DNA from: an uncultured bacterium
GTDB lineage: Bacteria > Patescibacteriota > Saccharimonadia > Saccharimonadales > Saccharimonadaceae
Length of the DNA stretch: 6,153 nt
Reading direction: 5' to 3'
Assembly (NCBI GenBank): GCA_903844835.1
Contig: CAIMUU010000048.1
Location: 1-6,153 of the forward strand
The first letter of the stretch is position 1. Each line of letters starts with the position of its first letter. The notes under the pieces are model-generated. The model was not told where the DNA came from, made no database searches, and worked only from the letters and a program-made list of their open reading frames with translations. Below, piece by piece: positions 1 to 5,775 of the stretch. The translations under genes and the position numbers were made by a program.

Positions 1-69
1 ATCAAACCATTCAACCATCTCTGTGAGTTTGGTGATTTAATCTTGTATAGCCTTACTTGTTGACAACAT
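1..69 (-). pseudogene. xseB: Start of exodeoxyribonuclease VII small subunit, interrupted by an in-frame TAA (partial)
   Basis: XseB is the small helical subunit that binds XseA to form exonuclease VII, which degrades single-stranded DNA. An ATG at 69..67 lies inside the 3' end of xseA, 6 nt after an AGAGG Shine-Dalgarno, the usual coupled arrangement. The frame reads MLSTSKAIQD, then TAA (39..37), then ITKLTEMVEWFD to the window edge. The two parts, in the same frame, resemble one XseB N-terminus (compare FEKALSELEQIVTRLES in E. coli), and the stop sits where a Lys, Glu or Gln would fit; a single substitution (AAA, GAA or CAA to TAA) explains it. Possibilities are a real nonsense mutation, a sequencing or assembly error, or re-initiation at the in-frame ATG (18..16), which lacks a good Shine-Dalgarno and would drop part of the first helix. 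The rest lies outside the window, so whether the gene is dead is unknown. Confidence 0.6.
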
Positions 70-1156
70 TTTTTACCTCTGCTTTCATTATTTGCTTACT
101 AGTCTCAATCTCAATTATTGTACCAACCTTCATAGGGCCCCGCAACATGGCGTATCCTCTACCCAAAATCACGTTCGGGTCAAGCTGGGATAATATATCC
201 CTAATCGAATTAATACGCCTAAACTGTTCATCAATTGTTTTGGCAATAACCTCAATCGCTCCCCTAAGACTGTCACTGACCAAATGTCTTTGCTGATCAA
301 TAAGCTGCAATACGCGCGAAAAAAGCGATCCAACTTGGCTATGAATCATTCTTATTACATCTTGTCTGTCAGGCACTAATATCTGAGCGGCATTACTGGG
401 CGTCGATGCCCTAACGTCAGCCGCTAAATCGGCCAGACTTTCATCAGCCTCGTGTCCTACGCCAACAAGCGTTGGGACTCGGCTTCCGGCGATTGCCCGA
501 ACTAATAATTCGTCATTAAATGTCGACAAGTCGTCGGCGCTACCACCACCACGAATAATGATAATTACCTCTGGCAATAATTCTTGTTGGTTAAAGTATT
601 CAATAGCTCTAATTATTTGGTCAGGTGCACTTTCGCCTTGGACCTGAACGTTGGCGACATCAATTTTTATACCGCCCCACCTATCACCAAGAATTTTGAT
701 AAAATCACCATAACCGGCCGCAGCCGTACTACTAATCACGCCGACATGCTGTGGGATACGTGGCAGAAGTCTTTTTCGCTCAATTGCAAATAAGCCCTCA
801 TTATCCAACTTGGCCTTTAATATCTCAAAACTTTTTTTAATTGCTCCTTCACCGCTCGGACGCAACGACTTAACGGTCAGGCTAAATTTACCCCACTGAG
901 TTAGTTTTGGTATGGCTGTTAAAATAACCTTCATTCCGTCCTGAATTGGCTGGCGCATTTGCCACACGGTCATAAAACAACCTATACTCCCACCGGCGTC
1001 TTTTATATCAAAAAATACATACTTCCCATGGCCAACCTTAAATGAAGCAACCTCACCCTCAATAACAACATTTGGGTAAGCATATTCCAGCGTTTGATTA
1101 AAAACGGCAATGAAATCACTAACACTAAAGCTTGGCTGGTTTTGTATTTTTTCCAT
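53..1156 (-). CDS. xseA: Exodeoxyribonuclease VII large subunit
   Basis: Catalytic subunit of exonuclease VII, which digests single-stranded DNA from both ends into oligonucleotides and acts in the cytoplasm in repair and mutation avoidance. Residues 10-100 form the OB-fold DNA-binding domain (FSVSDFIAVFNQTLE, then VIEGEVASFK). The nuclease domain follows, with HVGVISSTAAAGYGDF (137-152), IIIIRGGGSADDLSTFNDE (198-216) and GVGHEADESLADLAADVRASTPSNAA (232-257). D151, R202, H235 and D238 match in order and spacing the residues I recall as essential in E. coli XseA (D155, R205, H238, D241). A helical region and the C-terminal block ILGRGYAML (330-338) follow. At 367 aa it is shorter than the usual 400-450, mainly because the coiled-coil segment is reduced. 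The ATG is chosen because the OB fold begins about 10 residues later; there is no clear Shine-Dalgarno. The start overlaps the upstream membrane-protein gene by 32 nt, so translation is probably coupled. Confidence 0.96.
   Translation of the reverse strand: MEKIQNQPSFSVSDFIAVFNQTLEYAYPNVVIEGEVASFKVGHGKYVFFDIKDAGGSIGCFMTVWQMRQPIQDGMKVILTAIPKLTQWGKFSLTVKSLRPSGEGAIKKSFEILKAKLDNEGLFAIERKRLLPRIPQHVGVISSTAAAGYGDFIKILGDRWGGIKIDVANVQVQGESAPDQIIRAIEYFNQQELLPEVIIIIRGGGSADDLSTFNDELLVRAIAGSRVPTLVGVGHEADESLADLAADVRASTPSNAAQILVPDRQDVIRMIHSQVGSLFSRVLQLIDQQRHLVSDSLRGAIEVIAKTIDEQFRRINSIRDILSQLDPNVILGRGYAMLRGPMKVGTIIEIETSKQIMKAEVKNVVNK
76..80 (-). promoter_or_regulatory. Shine-Dalgarno of xseB inside xseA
   Basis: AGAGG on the minus strand, followed by TAAAAA and then ATG at 69. 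Six nucleotides of spacing is close to ideal and fixes the xseB start upstream of its in-frame TAA. The site overlaps the last codons of xseA, which fits translational coupling of the two subunits. Confidence 0.6.
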
Positions 1157-2171
1157 ACTTATTAATTGTTAGTTGATAGAATAAATAACCGAAAAGAATT
1201 GTCCCTGTCAACAAAATTGCTCGAGCTAGTAACGTTCCAGCAATTGCCACATCGGCCGGGACTCCAGCAGAAGCTAAAAATGTAATCATGATTGTCTCAT
1301 AAATACCTGACCCGCCCGGCATAACCGAAACAATAATCACCGCGAATGAGGCGACACCATAGGCAACGAATAGTGCGGCAGGATTAACCCAAAACCCAAG
1401 TGCCAAAAACGCAATCATTATCAAGCCAACATCCAGCACATTGCCAATCGATGACCAAATAAGTGGACGAATTAATATCCTTTTATCGGCCTTAATTTCC
1501 ATGTAGTCGCTATGAAGGTCCAAAAAGAATTTTTCTACCTTAATCGGCATAATTGCCTCTGGCTTTTTACCATTAGTAAACTTGCGCACCATGCCGTTAA
1601 TCGCTCTTGAGACCCAAGCCGAAATCGAAATAACTCGCCTACGATTACCAATTACATAAACCGTAAATAATATTAATAGAATTGTCGCAACAACAAATAG
1701 CGTACTTACAAAAATTGATACTCGGCTTACTCCATTGTCAAATAGTAGGACAAAGACAGACAACATTATAAACATCACAAAGCTAACAAATTGAGAAAAA
1801 ATTCGAATAATCTGAGCCATCGTTGTCCTTCCGGCACTGACACCGTGATGACCCATTATCCAGCCCATATATGAAAAACCGCCTGCGCCCGGCAGTGGGA
1901 ATATATGATTTACAAAGTTTAGCTCTAGAGAAATTCGGGCCATCATAGAGCGCGACATGGTTTTTAGCTCATTTTTTGCCCTGAGATACGAGAACATCGC
2001 CTCACCACCCGAATAGTAACTGAATAGTTGAACCGGCAATAACAGTGCAAGAATCCATGGATTTACCCTATCCATTAGCCCCCAAGCTTGAACAATTTGT
2101 GGCCAACCAAAAAACACAACTATACCCAGCAAAAAGACCGTAATCAATGTAATCCATAAACGAACTGACAT
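1125..2171 (-). CDS. Multi-pass membrane protein, MprF flippase-domain / UPF0104 (YbhN-like) family
   Basis: A 348-residue integral membrane protein of the family that forms the transmembrane part of lysyl-phosphatidylglycerol synthase MprF (lysylphosphatidylglycerol synthase TM region). Hydrophobic segments lie near residues 5-25, 37-55, 118-145, 152-175, 235-260, 262-285, 288-303 and 308-336. The family signatures are PLPGAGGFSYMG (92-103) and PGGSGIYE (285-292), the latter matching the conserved PGGxGxxE block. A basic loop (176-212, with NRRR and GKK) is probably cytoplasmic. There is no soluble aminoacyl-transfer domain, so it cannot itself make lysyl-PG; a lipid or lipid-linked substrate transport role is inferred and the substrate is unknown. 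It is the first gene of the minus-strand operon leading into xseA, a pairing with no obvious functional logic. The ATG has no Shine-Dalgarno and lies 11 nt from a TATAAT box, so the mRNA may be nearly leaderless. Confidence 0.85.
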   Translation of the reverse strand: MSVRLWITLITVFLLGIVVFFGWPQIVQAWGLMDRVNPWILALLLPVQLFSYYSGGEAMFSYLRAKNELKTMSRSMMARISLELNFVNHIFPLPGAGGFSYMGWIMGHHGVSAGRTTMAQIIRIFSQFVSFVMFIMLSVFVLLFDNGVSRVSIFVSTLFVVATILLILFTVYVIGNRRRVISISAWVSRAINGMVRKFTNGKKPEAIMPIKVEKFFLDLHSDYMEIKADKRILIRPLIWSSIGNVLDVGLIMIAFLALGFWVNPAALFVAYGVASFAVIIVSVMPGGSGIYETIMITFLASAGVPADVAIAGTLLARAILLTGTILFGYLFYQLTINKYGKNTKPAKL

Positions 2172-2182
2172 AACTTATAATA

Positions 2183-2188
2183 ATTATA
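2183..2188 (-). promoter_or_regulatory. -10 box for the membrane protein-xseA operon
   Basis: A perfect TATAAT on the minus strand, with 11 nt between its end and the ATG at 2171. Transcription would start about 4-6 nt before the ATG, leaving no room for a Shine-Dalgarno, and none is present. No good -35 lies at 16-18 nt (the best, TTGATG at 2206..2201, is only 12 nt away), so this call rests on the -10 alone. Confidence 0.45.
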
Positions 2189-2211
2189 GCATCCAAATGC
2201 CATCAAACACG

Positions 2212-2217
2212 TATAAT
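2212..2217 (+). promoter_or_regulatory. -10 box for the TRM11-like methyltransferase gene, implying a leaderless mRNA
   Basis: A perfect TATAAT ending 8 nt before the ATG at 2226. A start site 6-8 nt downstream of the -10 would fall at or next to the A of the start codon, giving a leaderless transcript. No Shine-Dalgarno precedes the ATG. There is no recognisable -35 or extended -10, so the strength of the promoter is uncertain. It sits 23 bp from the opposing -10 box. Confidence 0.45.
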
Positions 2218-2225
2218 AGAATTAT

Positions 2226-3413
2226 ATGTATATCGCTATTCTCGGAAGACAACCTGAACTTGGCATTGCCGAACTCGAAAGAGTCTTTGGTGGCAAATCT
2301 ATTACAATGCTTTCACCTCAAACAGTAAGTATCAATACCGATCATTTTGATGTTCAACGTTTTGGTGGTGTGCCCAAAGCCGGCAAAATTATTGCCGAGC
2401 TACCCAGGAGTGACTGGCACCAAATTAGCCAAAGCATTGTTGGGCACTACGCCACCAAGTGGTCATCATTCGAAGGTAAAATCACTCTTGGAATTAGCGT
2501 CTACGACATTAAAATTAGCTCCCGCGATGTTCAGCAAACTGGAATTATATTAAAACAAAAATTAAAAAAATCCGGCGTTAGCATGCGTCTTGTCCCAAAC
2601 ACTGACCCAGCTCTAAATACTGCCGTCAGTCATCACAACAAGCTTGGCTTATCTGACAATAAAATTGAGCTCCTAATTGTCGGAATTAGCGGTGGCAAAA
2701 CAATTATCGCCGAAAGCTCTGGCGCTCAAAATATTACAGCCTACGCCCGTCGCGACCAAGAACGACCAAAGCGCGATGCCTTTGTTGGTATGCTTCCGCC
2801 AAAACTAGCTCAAATTATGATTAACCTAGCCTCTCCCTATAATCTAAAATCTAAAATCAATAATCTACCCGCCGTCATACTCGACCCCTTCTGTGGCACT
2901 GGCGTAATTTTGCAAGAAGCCGTCCTAATGGGCTACACCGCCTATGGCACTGACTTGTCGGAAAAGATGGTAAGTTACAGCCACGACAACCTAGAATGGC
3001 TGTCTGAAGGCTACCGAACCAAATTTGACTATAAGCTAAGCGCGGGTGATGCTATGACCACAAAATGGAAACAGCCAATCGACGCCGTGGTCGGCGAAAC
3101 CTATTTGGGTCAACCATTTAGCGCTCCCCCTTCTCCCGCCAAATTAGTTGAAGTCGTCGAAAATTGTAATCATATTATTTCTGAATTCTTAAAAAACCTT
3201 GCTCCACAGATTAAAGCCGGAACACCTATTTGTATTGCAATCCCAGCCTGGCGAGACGCCCGTGGTGGCTTGACTCACTTACCTTTAGTTGAAACTGTTG
3301 GCCGATTTGGCTTTAAACGACATGAATTTACAAATATTTCACAAAACGATATGGTCTATTTCCGAGAGAACCAAGTTGTTGCTCGAGAACTTCTCGTTTT
3401 GACAAAAAGCTGA
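2226..3413 (+). CDS. TRM11-like SAM-dependent RNA (guanine-N2) methyltransferase family protein
   Basis: A 395-residue protein with the layout of the Trm11/UPF0020 family. The N-terminal region (1-165, beginning MYIAILGRQPELGIAELE) corresponds to the ferredoxin-like and THUMP-type RNA-binding part. A conserved linker, RRDQERPKRDAFVGMLPPKL (175-194), leads to a Rossmann methyltransferase domain. Motif I is ILDPFCGTGVILQEA (218-232), the ribose-binding acid is D243 in GTDLSEKM, and motif III is SAGDA (272-276). These bind S-adenosylmethionine. The motif IV position, normally (D/N)PP(Y/F), reads GETYLGQP (290-297), so the catalytic loop is divergent. Archaeal and eukaryotic relatives make m2G at tRNA position 10; a tRNA target here is inferred, and the exact site is unknown. 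The ATG is supported by the typical N-terminus and the adjacent -10 box. The last codons contain the -35 of the next gene. Confidence 0.85.
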   Translation: MYIAILGRQPELGIAELERVFGGKSITMLSPQTVSINTDHFDVQRFGGVPKAGKIIAELPRSDWHQISQSIVGHYATKWSSFEGKITLGISVYDIKISSRDVQQTGIILKQKLKKSGVSMRLVPNTDPALNTAVSHHNKLGLSDNKIELLIVGISGGKTIIAESSGAQNITAYARRDQERPKRDAFVGMLPPKLAQIMINLASPYNLKSKINNLPAVILDPFCGTGVILQEAVLMGYTAYGTDLSEKMVSYSHDNLEWLSEGYRTKFDYKLSAGDAMTTKWKQPIDAVVGETYLGQPFSAPPSPAKLVEVVENCNHIISEFLKNLAPQIKAGTPICIAIPAWRDARGGLTHLPLVETVGRFGFKRHEFTNISQNDMVYFRENQVVARELLVLTKS

Positions 3414-3427
3414 CAAACATTTATCAT
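3399..3427 (+). promoter_or_regulatory. Near-consensus sigma-70-type promoter for the small acidic protein
   Basis: TTGACA (3399-3404), a 17-nt spacer and TATCAT (3422-3427) match the consensus at 11 of 12 positions with ideal spacing. The -35 lies within the final codons of the methyltransferase gene. The expected start site, about 3433-3435, leaves a leader of roughly 20 nt with the Shine-Dalgarno at 3443. Confidence 0.65.
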
Positions 3428-3442
3428 TATGCTAGATCTAAT

Positions 3443-3450
3443 GGAGGTGA
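3443..3450 (+). promoter_or_regulatory. Strong Shine-Dalgarno that decides the start of the small acidic protein
   Basis: GGAGGTGA is complementary to the 16S 3' end (anti-SD TCACCTCC). The GGAGG core is 5 nt from the ATG at 3453. This selects 3453 over the upstream in-frame ATGs at 3429 and 3441: 3429 lies before the predicted transcription start and 3441 overlaps the Shine-Dalgarno itself. Confidence 0.75.
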
Positions 3451-3452
3451 AA

Positions 3453-3653
3453 ATGAGTTTTGACCATGAACAGTTTGAATCAACAGACCCTAACCAGTTA
3501 GTAATGCGCGAAATTAACCCAAACCAACTAATGATTCAAGAAGTTGAAGATTCAGCTGAATCGTGTTGCGACGGTGACAGAATAAAGTTTATTGCAGCCG
3601 AAGCCTTACGCCAAACAATTGAGTTTGTTCCTAGTGATTGCATTGAGAGCTAA
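3453..3653 (+). CDS. Small acidic protein of unknown function with a tandem decapeptide
   Basis: A 66-residue protein I do not recognise. It is strongly acidic (15 Asp/Glu against 4 Arg/Lys), with no signal peptide or membrane segment, so it should be cytoplasmic. Two adjacent decapeptides, DPNQLVMREI (12-21) and NPNQLMIQEV (22-31), are clear repeats. Their codons differ at synonymous sites (CCT/CCA, CAG/CAA, TTA/CTA), so the repeat is old and kept at protein level. A CC pair at 38-39 and C63 could bind metal or form a disulfide, though the spacing matches no classical site. Residues 43-59 (RIKFIAAEALRQTIEFV) could form an amphipathic helix. The start is set by a strong Shine-Dalgarno and a dedicated promoter, which argue that the gene is real and well expressed. 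No terminator follows before rpmA, so read-through into rpmA is possible. Confidence 0.75.
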   Translation: MSFDHEQFESTDPNQLVMREINPNQLMIQEVEDSAESCCDGDRIKFIAAEALRQTIEFVPSDCIES

Positions 3654-3689
3654 ATTATCATCCCCCACTCTTGACTATAACCCCTATAT

Positions 3690-3719
3690 TTGATAATATT
3701 AATTAGATTTTGTTATAAA
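3690..3719 (+). promoter_or_regulatory. rpmA promoter with extended -10
   Basis: TTGATA (3690-3695), an 18-nt spacer and TATAAA (3714-3719), preceded by TG plus one base, which makes a full extended -10. The ATG of rpmA is 20 nt after the -10, with room for the Shine-Dalgarno. A second, weaker overlapping candidate is TTGACT (3671-3676), 17 nt, TAATAT (3694-3699). The 86-bp gap between the small gene and rpmA thus holds one or two promoters and no visible terminator. Confidence 0.6.
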
Positions 3720-3724
3720 AGTTT

Positions 3725-3730
3725 AAGGAG
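3725..3730 (+). promoter_or_regulatory. Shine-Dalgarno of rpmA
   Basis: AAGGAG followed by 9 nt to the ATG at 3740. This is one of the strongest ribosome-binding sites in the window, as expected for a ribosomal protein gene, and contrasts with the missing sites upstream of the divergent pair at 2171 and 2226. Confidence 0.75.
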
Positions 3731-3739
3731 TTAACTTAA

Positions 3740-4012
3740 ATGTCACATGTTAAAGCTGGCGGTACCGCCAAAAATATCCACAATAACGCCGGTCAACGAC
3801 TTGGTGTTAAGCGCTTTGGTGGCCAAGTCGTCCGCACTGGTGAAGTATTAGTTCGTCAAACCGGCTCGACTAAACTAGCTGGACCAGGCACTTTTATCAG
3901 TGGCGATTTTACCATTCATGCAGCTAAAGACGGCGTTGTTTCATTCAGCCAAATTCGCAAATGCCGCTTTACTGGCAAAACCACTCCACGCACTCAAGTC
4001 TCAGTCCAATAA
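3740..4012 (+). CDS. rpmA: 50S ribosomal protein L27
   Basis: L27 is a large-subunit protein whose flexible N-terminus reaches the peptidyl-transferase centre and helps place the tRNA acceptor ends. The N-terminal MSHVKAGGTAKN corresponds to the usual MAHKKAGGSxxN, and the core RLGVKRFGG (20-28), VVRTGEVLVRQTGS (30-43) and GDFTIHAAKDGVVSF (55-69) is diagnostic. At 90 aa it has family length. It lacks the cleavable N-terminal extension known from Firmicutes L27, so no Prp-type processing is expected. In many bacteria rpmA follows rplU (L21) and precedes obg; here neither is next to it. It is a single-gene unit with its own promoter, strong ribosome-binding site and terminator, lying between an orphan small gene and a convergent operon. 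The SH in place of the usual AH after Met is a mild variant. Confidence 0.97.
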   Translation: MSHVKAGGTAKNIHNNAGQRLGVKRFGGQVVRTGEVLVRQTGSTKLAGPGTFISGDFTIHAAKDGVVSFSQIRKCRFTGKTTPRTQVSVQ

Positions 4013-4027
4013 TTTTTTGACCTAAAC

Positions 4028-4058
4028 AAAAATGCCGATAATTTTATCGGCATTTTTT
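4028..4058 (+). terminator. Intrinsic terminator of rpmA, also usable by the convergent operon
   Basis: The arms AAAAATGCCGATA (4028-4040) and TATCGGCATTTTT (4045-4057) are perfectly complementary around the loop ATTT, with the T run continuing to 4058. On the plus strand this is a GC-cored hairpin plus U tract 16 nt after the rpmA stop. Read on the minus strand, the A run becomes a U tract, so the same hairpin can stop transcription coming from the response regulator gene, which ends at 4083. The rest of the 70-bp gap holds only a second T run (4063-4069). Confidence 0.85.
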
Positions 4059-4082
4059 ATTGTTTTTTTAGATTATAGATCT

Positions 4083-4469
4083 TTAACGTGCTGGCATCCC
4101 AAGATGGAACCTAACTCGCTCAACAACATCGCCAATTACTACCTGCGACTTAACTAAATAGTCATCAACACCGAGGGCTTCAGCTCGCTCTTTATCCTTA
4201 GGCTGGCTAAGAGCTGTCAACATGATCACACGGACTTTCGCTGTTTGTGGCGTATTCCGTAAGATATCCAACACATCAAAACCGCTAATTTTTGGCATCA
4301 TAGCATCAAGCAATATAAGGTCTGGCCTAAACTTCATAGCAACCGACAGGGCTTCCTCGCCATTATGAACTTCGGCAATCTCAAAACCTTCCATTTCAAG
4401 ACGAGATTTATAGACCCCAGATAGCGCAACATCATCCTCGACTAACAATATTTTTTTCTTTACTTCCAT
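4083..4469 (-). CDS. Receiver-only response regulator (CheY-like)
   Basis: A 128-residue protein that is a single receiver domain from end to end, with no DNA-binding or enzymatic output domain. The phosphorylation site is complete: acidic pocket E11-D12-D13 (LLVEDD), phospho-acceptor D55 (LILLDAMMP), switch T85 (VIMLTA) and K107 (DYLVKS). MP after the acceptor Asp and the GVDDYLVK block are typical of the family. It is expected to take a phosphoryl group from a histidine kinase, not present in the window, and act by protein-protein contact. It lies 42 nt downstream of the S41 protease gene on the same strand with no clear terminator between, so it is probably cotranscribed. The ATG has an AAGGA ribosome-binding site close upstream. 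The output partner is unknown; a neighbour such as the protease is possible but unsupported. Confidence 0.92.
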   Translation of the reverse strand: MEVKKKILLVEDDVALSGVYKSRLEMEGFEIAEVHNGEEALSVAMKFRPDLILLDAMMPKISGFDVLDILRNTPQTAKVRVIMLTALSQPKDKERAEALGVDDYLVKSQVVIGDVVERVRFHLGMPAR

Positions 4470-4511
4470 AGTATCCTTATATTACTACATTTGATTACAA
4501 TAACACAAGCT

Positions 4512-5738
4512 CTAAAGAGCGAGCAGCCTAACTGCCTCGTTTATTTGAGGATCAACCCCGTTATCAACATCTGTCTGCGACAAACCAATAGCCACATCAG
4601 GCACTATGCCATTTTGATTAATTGTTTTGCCATTTGGTGTATACCACCTTGCAACCGTTACTTTTAGTTGCGCTCCGTTATCAAGTGCGATCAGCTCTTG
4701 GACACTGCCTTTGCCGAACGAAACCTCTCCAACGATTCTAGCTGCCGCATGATCTTGCAGGGCGCCGGCCACAATCTCACTAGCGCTAGCCGTACCGCTA
4801 TTTATCAAAATAATTGTTGGTATGCCAGACAAAATTGCATTATTGCCAGATCGCAATGTTTCTTTCACAACTTCGCCATTGCGTTCAGTCACAACAATTT
4901 TATTGTCAAGCCACAAGCCAGCTACATCAACGGCTGCACTGACGTAACCACCCGGGTTATTGCGTAAGTCAAGAATCACAGATTCTACGCCCTTTGATTT
5001 AAACTCCTGTGCAGCCGCTCTAGCCAGCGTGCCCGTCTGTTCGTCGAATCGTGATATTTCCATTAACCCTACACCATCGGTTATGCTACTAATCACACTT
5101 GGATTGTTAATAATTGCCCTCGTAACGGTATAGTCCTTACTACTGTCGCCTCGCAATATTGATAGTTTTACGGTTGTGCCTTCAGCACCCCTGATCTGGC
5201 TAACCGCCTGCTCAACCGTCCATCCAGCCGTATCTTGATCATTAATTTTTGCAACAACATCATTTGCTAACAAACCCGCCTTTATAGCTGGATTATTTGC
5301 TAATACATCCATAATTGTAATCTGGCTTTTCTTAATACCGATAACCGCACCTATACCGCCACCAATATTACCTTCCAGGCCGTTATTGTAGCTGGTTGTA
5401 TCTTTTGAATTCATATAAACAGTATAAGTATCGCCCGCCGCAGCAACCAGACCACTATTTGCTCCGGTTATCAAAGCCTCAACATCAAGGGTCCCATCAT
5501 AATTTGCAGCCAATTCATTATAGGTCTTTTCAAGCGAGCTAAGATCAATACTGCCAGAATGAGCATTATAGCCAAAGATTGGGCCAATTGCCGCCCGTAT
5601 CTGATAATGGTACGTCCCAATAACATAACCAACTGCCAAAGTTACTGCAACAATAATAAACATAACTGCAGGCGTTATGCGTTTTTTGTGATGATGCTTC
5701 TTGTCGTTTTCAACAACTATCGGTTCTTTTTTGGTCAT
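4512..5738 (-). CDS. Membrane-anchored S41-family C-terminal processing protease with PDZ domain (CtpA-like)
   Basis: A serine protease of the Tsp/CtpA group that cleaves proteins in the cell envelope, often choosing substrates by their C-termini. It has a basic cytoplasmic tail (KKHHHKKR, 13-20), one uncleaved signal-anchor helix (about 22-42), an N-terminal helical segment with the DTYTVYM motif (103-109), a PDZ domain (about 115-205; EGNIGGGIGAVIG, then AIKAGLLANDVVAKIND) and the S41 core with VILDLRNNPGGYV (254-266). The Ser-Lys dyad is S318 in NSGTASASEI and K343 in SFGKGSVQ; with D329 the spacing (11 and 25) equals that of E. coli Tsp S430/D441/K455. A C-terminal YTPNGKTINQNGIVPDV block closes the domain. 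Its active site should face outside the membrane. An AGGGGA ribosome-binding site precedes the ATG. It sits between a CHAP hydrolase gene and a response regulator gene; relatives elsewhere degrade peptidoglycan hydrolases, so CHAP control is a plausible inference only. Confidence 0.95.
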   Translation of the reverse strand: MTKKEPIVVENDKKHHHKKRITPAVMFIIVAVTLAVGYVIGTYHYQIRAAIGPIFGYNAHSGSIDLSSLEKTYNELAANYDGTLDVEALITGANSGLVAAAGDTYTVYMNSKDTTSYNNGLEGNIGGGIGAVIGIKKSQITIMDVLANNPAIKAGLLANDVVAKINDQDTAGWTVEQAVSQIRGAEGTTVKLSILRGDSSKDYTVTRAIINNPSVISSITDGVGLMEISRFDEQTGTLARAAAQEFKSKGVESVILDLRNNPGGYVSAAVDVAGLWLDNKIVVTERNGEVVKETLRSGNNAILSGIPTIILINSGTASASEIVAGALQDHAAARIVGEVSFGKGSVQELIALDNGAQLKVTVARWYTPNGKTINQNGIVPDVAIGLSQTDVDNGVDPQINEAVRLLAL

Positions 5739-5775
5739 TTTGTCCCCTATTACTCCAATTAATCTACTACATACA

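Noticed and set aside
1..69. Alternative genetic code with TAA read as an amino acid, to explain the xseB stop
   Set aside because: xseA ends in TAA at a normal C-terminus and other genes in the window end in TAA as well. The known CPR recoding concerns TGA, and here TGA also ends a gene normally at 3411-3413.
57..296. Plus-strand open frame of 79 codons opposite xseA
   Set aside because: It lies antisense to a clearly conserved xseA region and has no ribosome-binding site or family features; it is a shadow frame.
3429..3452. Longer 74-residue version of the small acidic protein starting at 3429
   Set aside because: That ATG lies upstream of the predicted transcription start and has no Shine-Dalgarno, while the ATG at 3453 has a strong one at the right distance.
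4470..4511. Possible separate promoter for the response regulator (TTGTGT, 18 nt, TAATAT on the minus strand)
   Set aside because: The -35 matches consensus at only three positions and the -10 at four; AT-rich chance is more likely, and cotranscription with the protease explains expression.
4509..4520. Inverted repeat GCTCT-AA-AGAGC around the protease stop codon, considered as a terminator
   Set aside because: The stem is only 4-5 bp with a very tight loop, and no T run follows on the minus strand, so it should not end transcription before the response regulator gene.
4668..4967. Plus-strand open frame of 99 codons opposite the S41 protease
   Set aside because: It covers the catalytic core of the protease on the other strand and its translation has no recognisable domain; shadow frame. 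The same applies to 584-793, 2347-2553 and 5559-5762.
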